Below are positions 4,975 through 5,066 of a DNA stretch of 5,066 nt, one piece after another. The notes under the pieces were generated by a model. That model did not search any database and was not told the DNA's origin. It saw only the letters and a program-made list of their open reading frames with translations. Every line of letters starts with the position of its first letter. Position 1 is the first letter of the stretch. Location: the NCBI GenBank assembly GCA_022712735.1, contig JAFLKA010000400.1:1-5066 (forward strand). Direction: 5' to 3'. Position numbers and translations under genes: made by a program. The stretch is from Marinosulfonomonas sp. GTDB taxonomy: Bacteria; Pseudomonadota; Alphaproteobacteria; Rhodobacterales; Rhodobacteraceae.

Positions 4975-5066
4975 ATGGCCAAAGCCTTAACATCTGCAGC
5001 CAAGCCAATTGCGCACAGCAGTTTCTATGCGGATGTTATTGATGCAATCGGCTCCAATTCATTTTT
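4975..5066 (+). CDS. Start of a gene cut by the right edge, possibly a LuxR-type regulator
   Basis: ATG 4975 opens a frame of 30 codons that runs off the window without a stop: MAKALTSAAKPIAHSSFYAD, then VIDAIGSNSF. A purine-rich AAGAAAGAGAG at about 4954-4964 can serve as ribosome site. The pattern F-x-x-x-(V/L)-x-x-AIG-x-x-x-F resembles the N-terminal helix of LuxR-family HTH regulators in Rhodobacterales as I recall them, but 30 residues are too few to be sure. The upstream inverted repeats would fit a regulated or self-regulated gene. An overlapping 66-codon frame at 4842-5042 is the less likely alternative. Confidence 0.4.
   Translation, partial: MAKALTSAAKPIAHSSFYADVIDAIGSNSF

Noticed and set aside
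4842..5042. Plus-strand open frame of 66 codons
   Set aside because: It has no ribosome site and no family resemblance, crosses the inverted repeats and overlaps the better-supported start at 4975 in another frame.

Overview
The window looks like chromosomal DNA from an alphaproteobacterium, most likely a member of the Rhodobacterales (Roseobacter group). Three things suggest this. The coding sequence is GC-rich with strong C/G third-position bias. The protein families and their wording match what I know from that order. A palindromic intergenic element (CCTCCGCCGGAGG flanked by AAAATA and CTTCTTGCC) resembles a dispersed repeat I recall from those genomes. The assignment is from memory, without a database search.

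Layout, all genes on the + strand. 1-303: the C-terminal end of a GIY-YIG/MUG113-type protein, cut by the window edge. 377-3008: three genes joined by two TAATG stop/start overlaps. They encode an EamA/DMT-type transporter, a fusion of an SDR-like NAD(P)-binding domain to a DoxX-like membrane domain, and a four-helix DUF2269 membrane protein. 3009-3153: an intergenic stretch with the palindromic repeat and a second small hairpin. 3154-4088: a damaged DUF418-type membrane protein gene, with one apparent in-frame internal deletion and one frameshift. 4085-4615: apt, adenine phosphoribosyltransferase, overlapping the DUF418 gene by ATGA. 4616-4974: a less GC-rich non-coding stretch with three consecutive hairpins, the last a probable terminator, then a candidate promoter and an inverted repeat. 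4975-5066: the first 30 codons of a gene running off the right edge, possibly a LuxR-type regulator.

Functionally, the SDR-DoxX protein and the DUF2269 protein form a tightly coupled pair that I recall seeing together elsewhere, with no defined biochemical role. The transporter upstream is coupled to them by the same kind of overlap, so it is probably co-transcribed, though no substrate can be named. apt performs adenine salvage and appears to depend for expression on the gene upstream, which is now broken.

I see no CRISPR array, insertion sequence, tRNA, rRNA or clear phage module. There is no convincing new system here. The points most worth a second look are the doubly lesioned DUF418 gene with a TGATG restart site at its premature stop, the three-hairpin region after apt, and the promoter/inverted-repeat arrangement before the right-edge gene.
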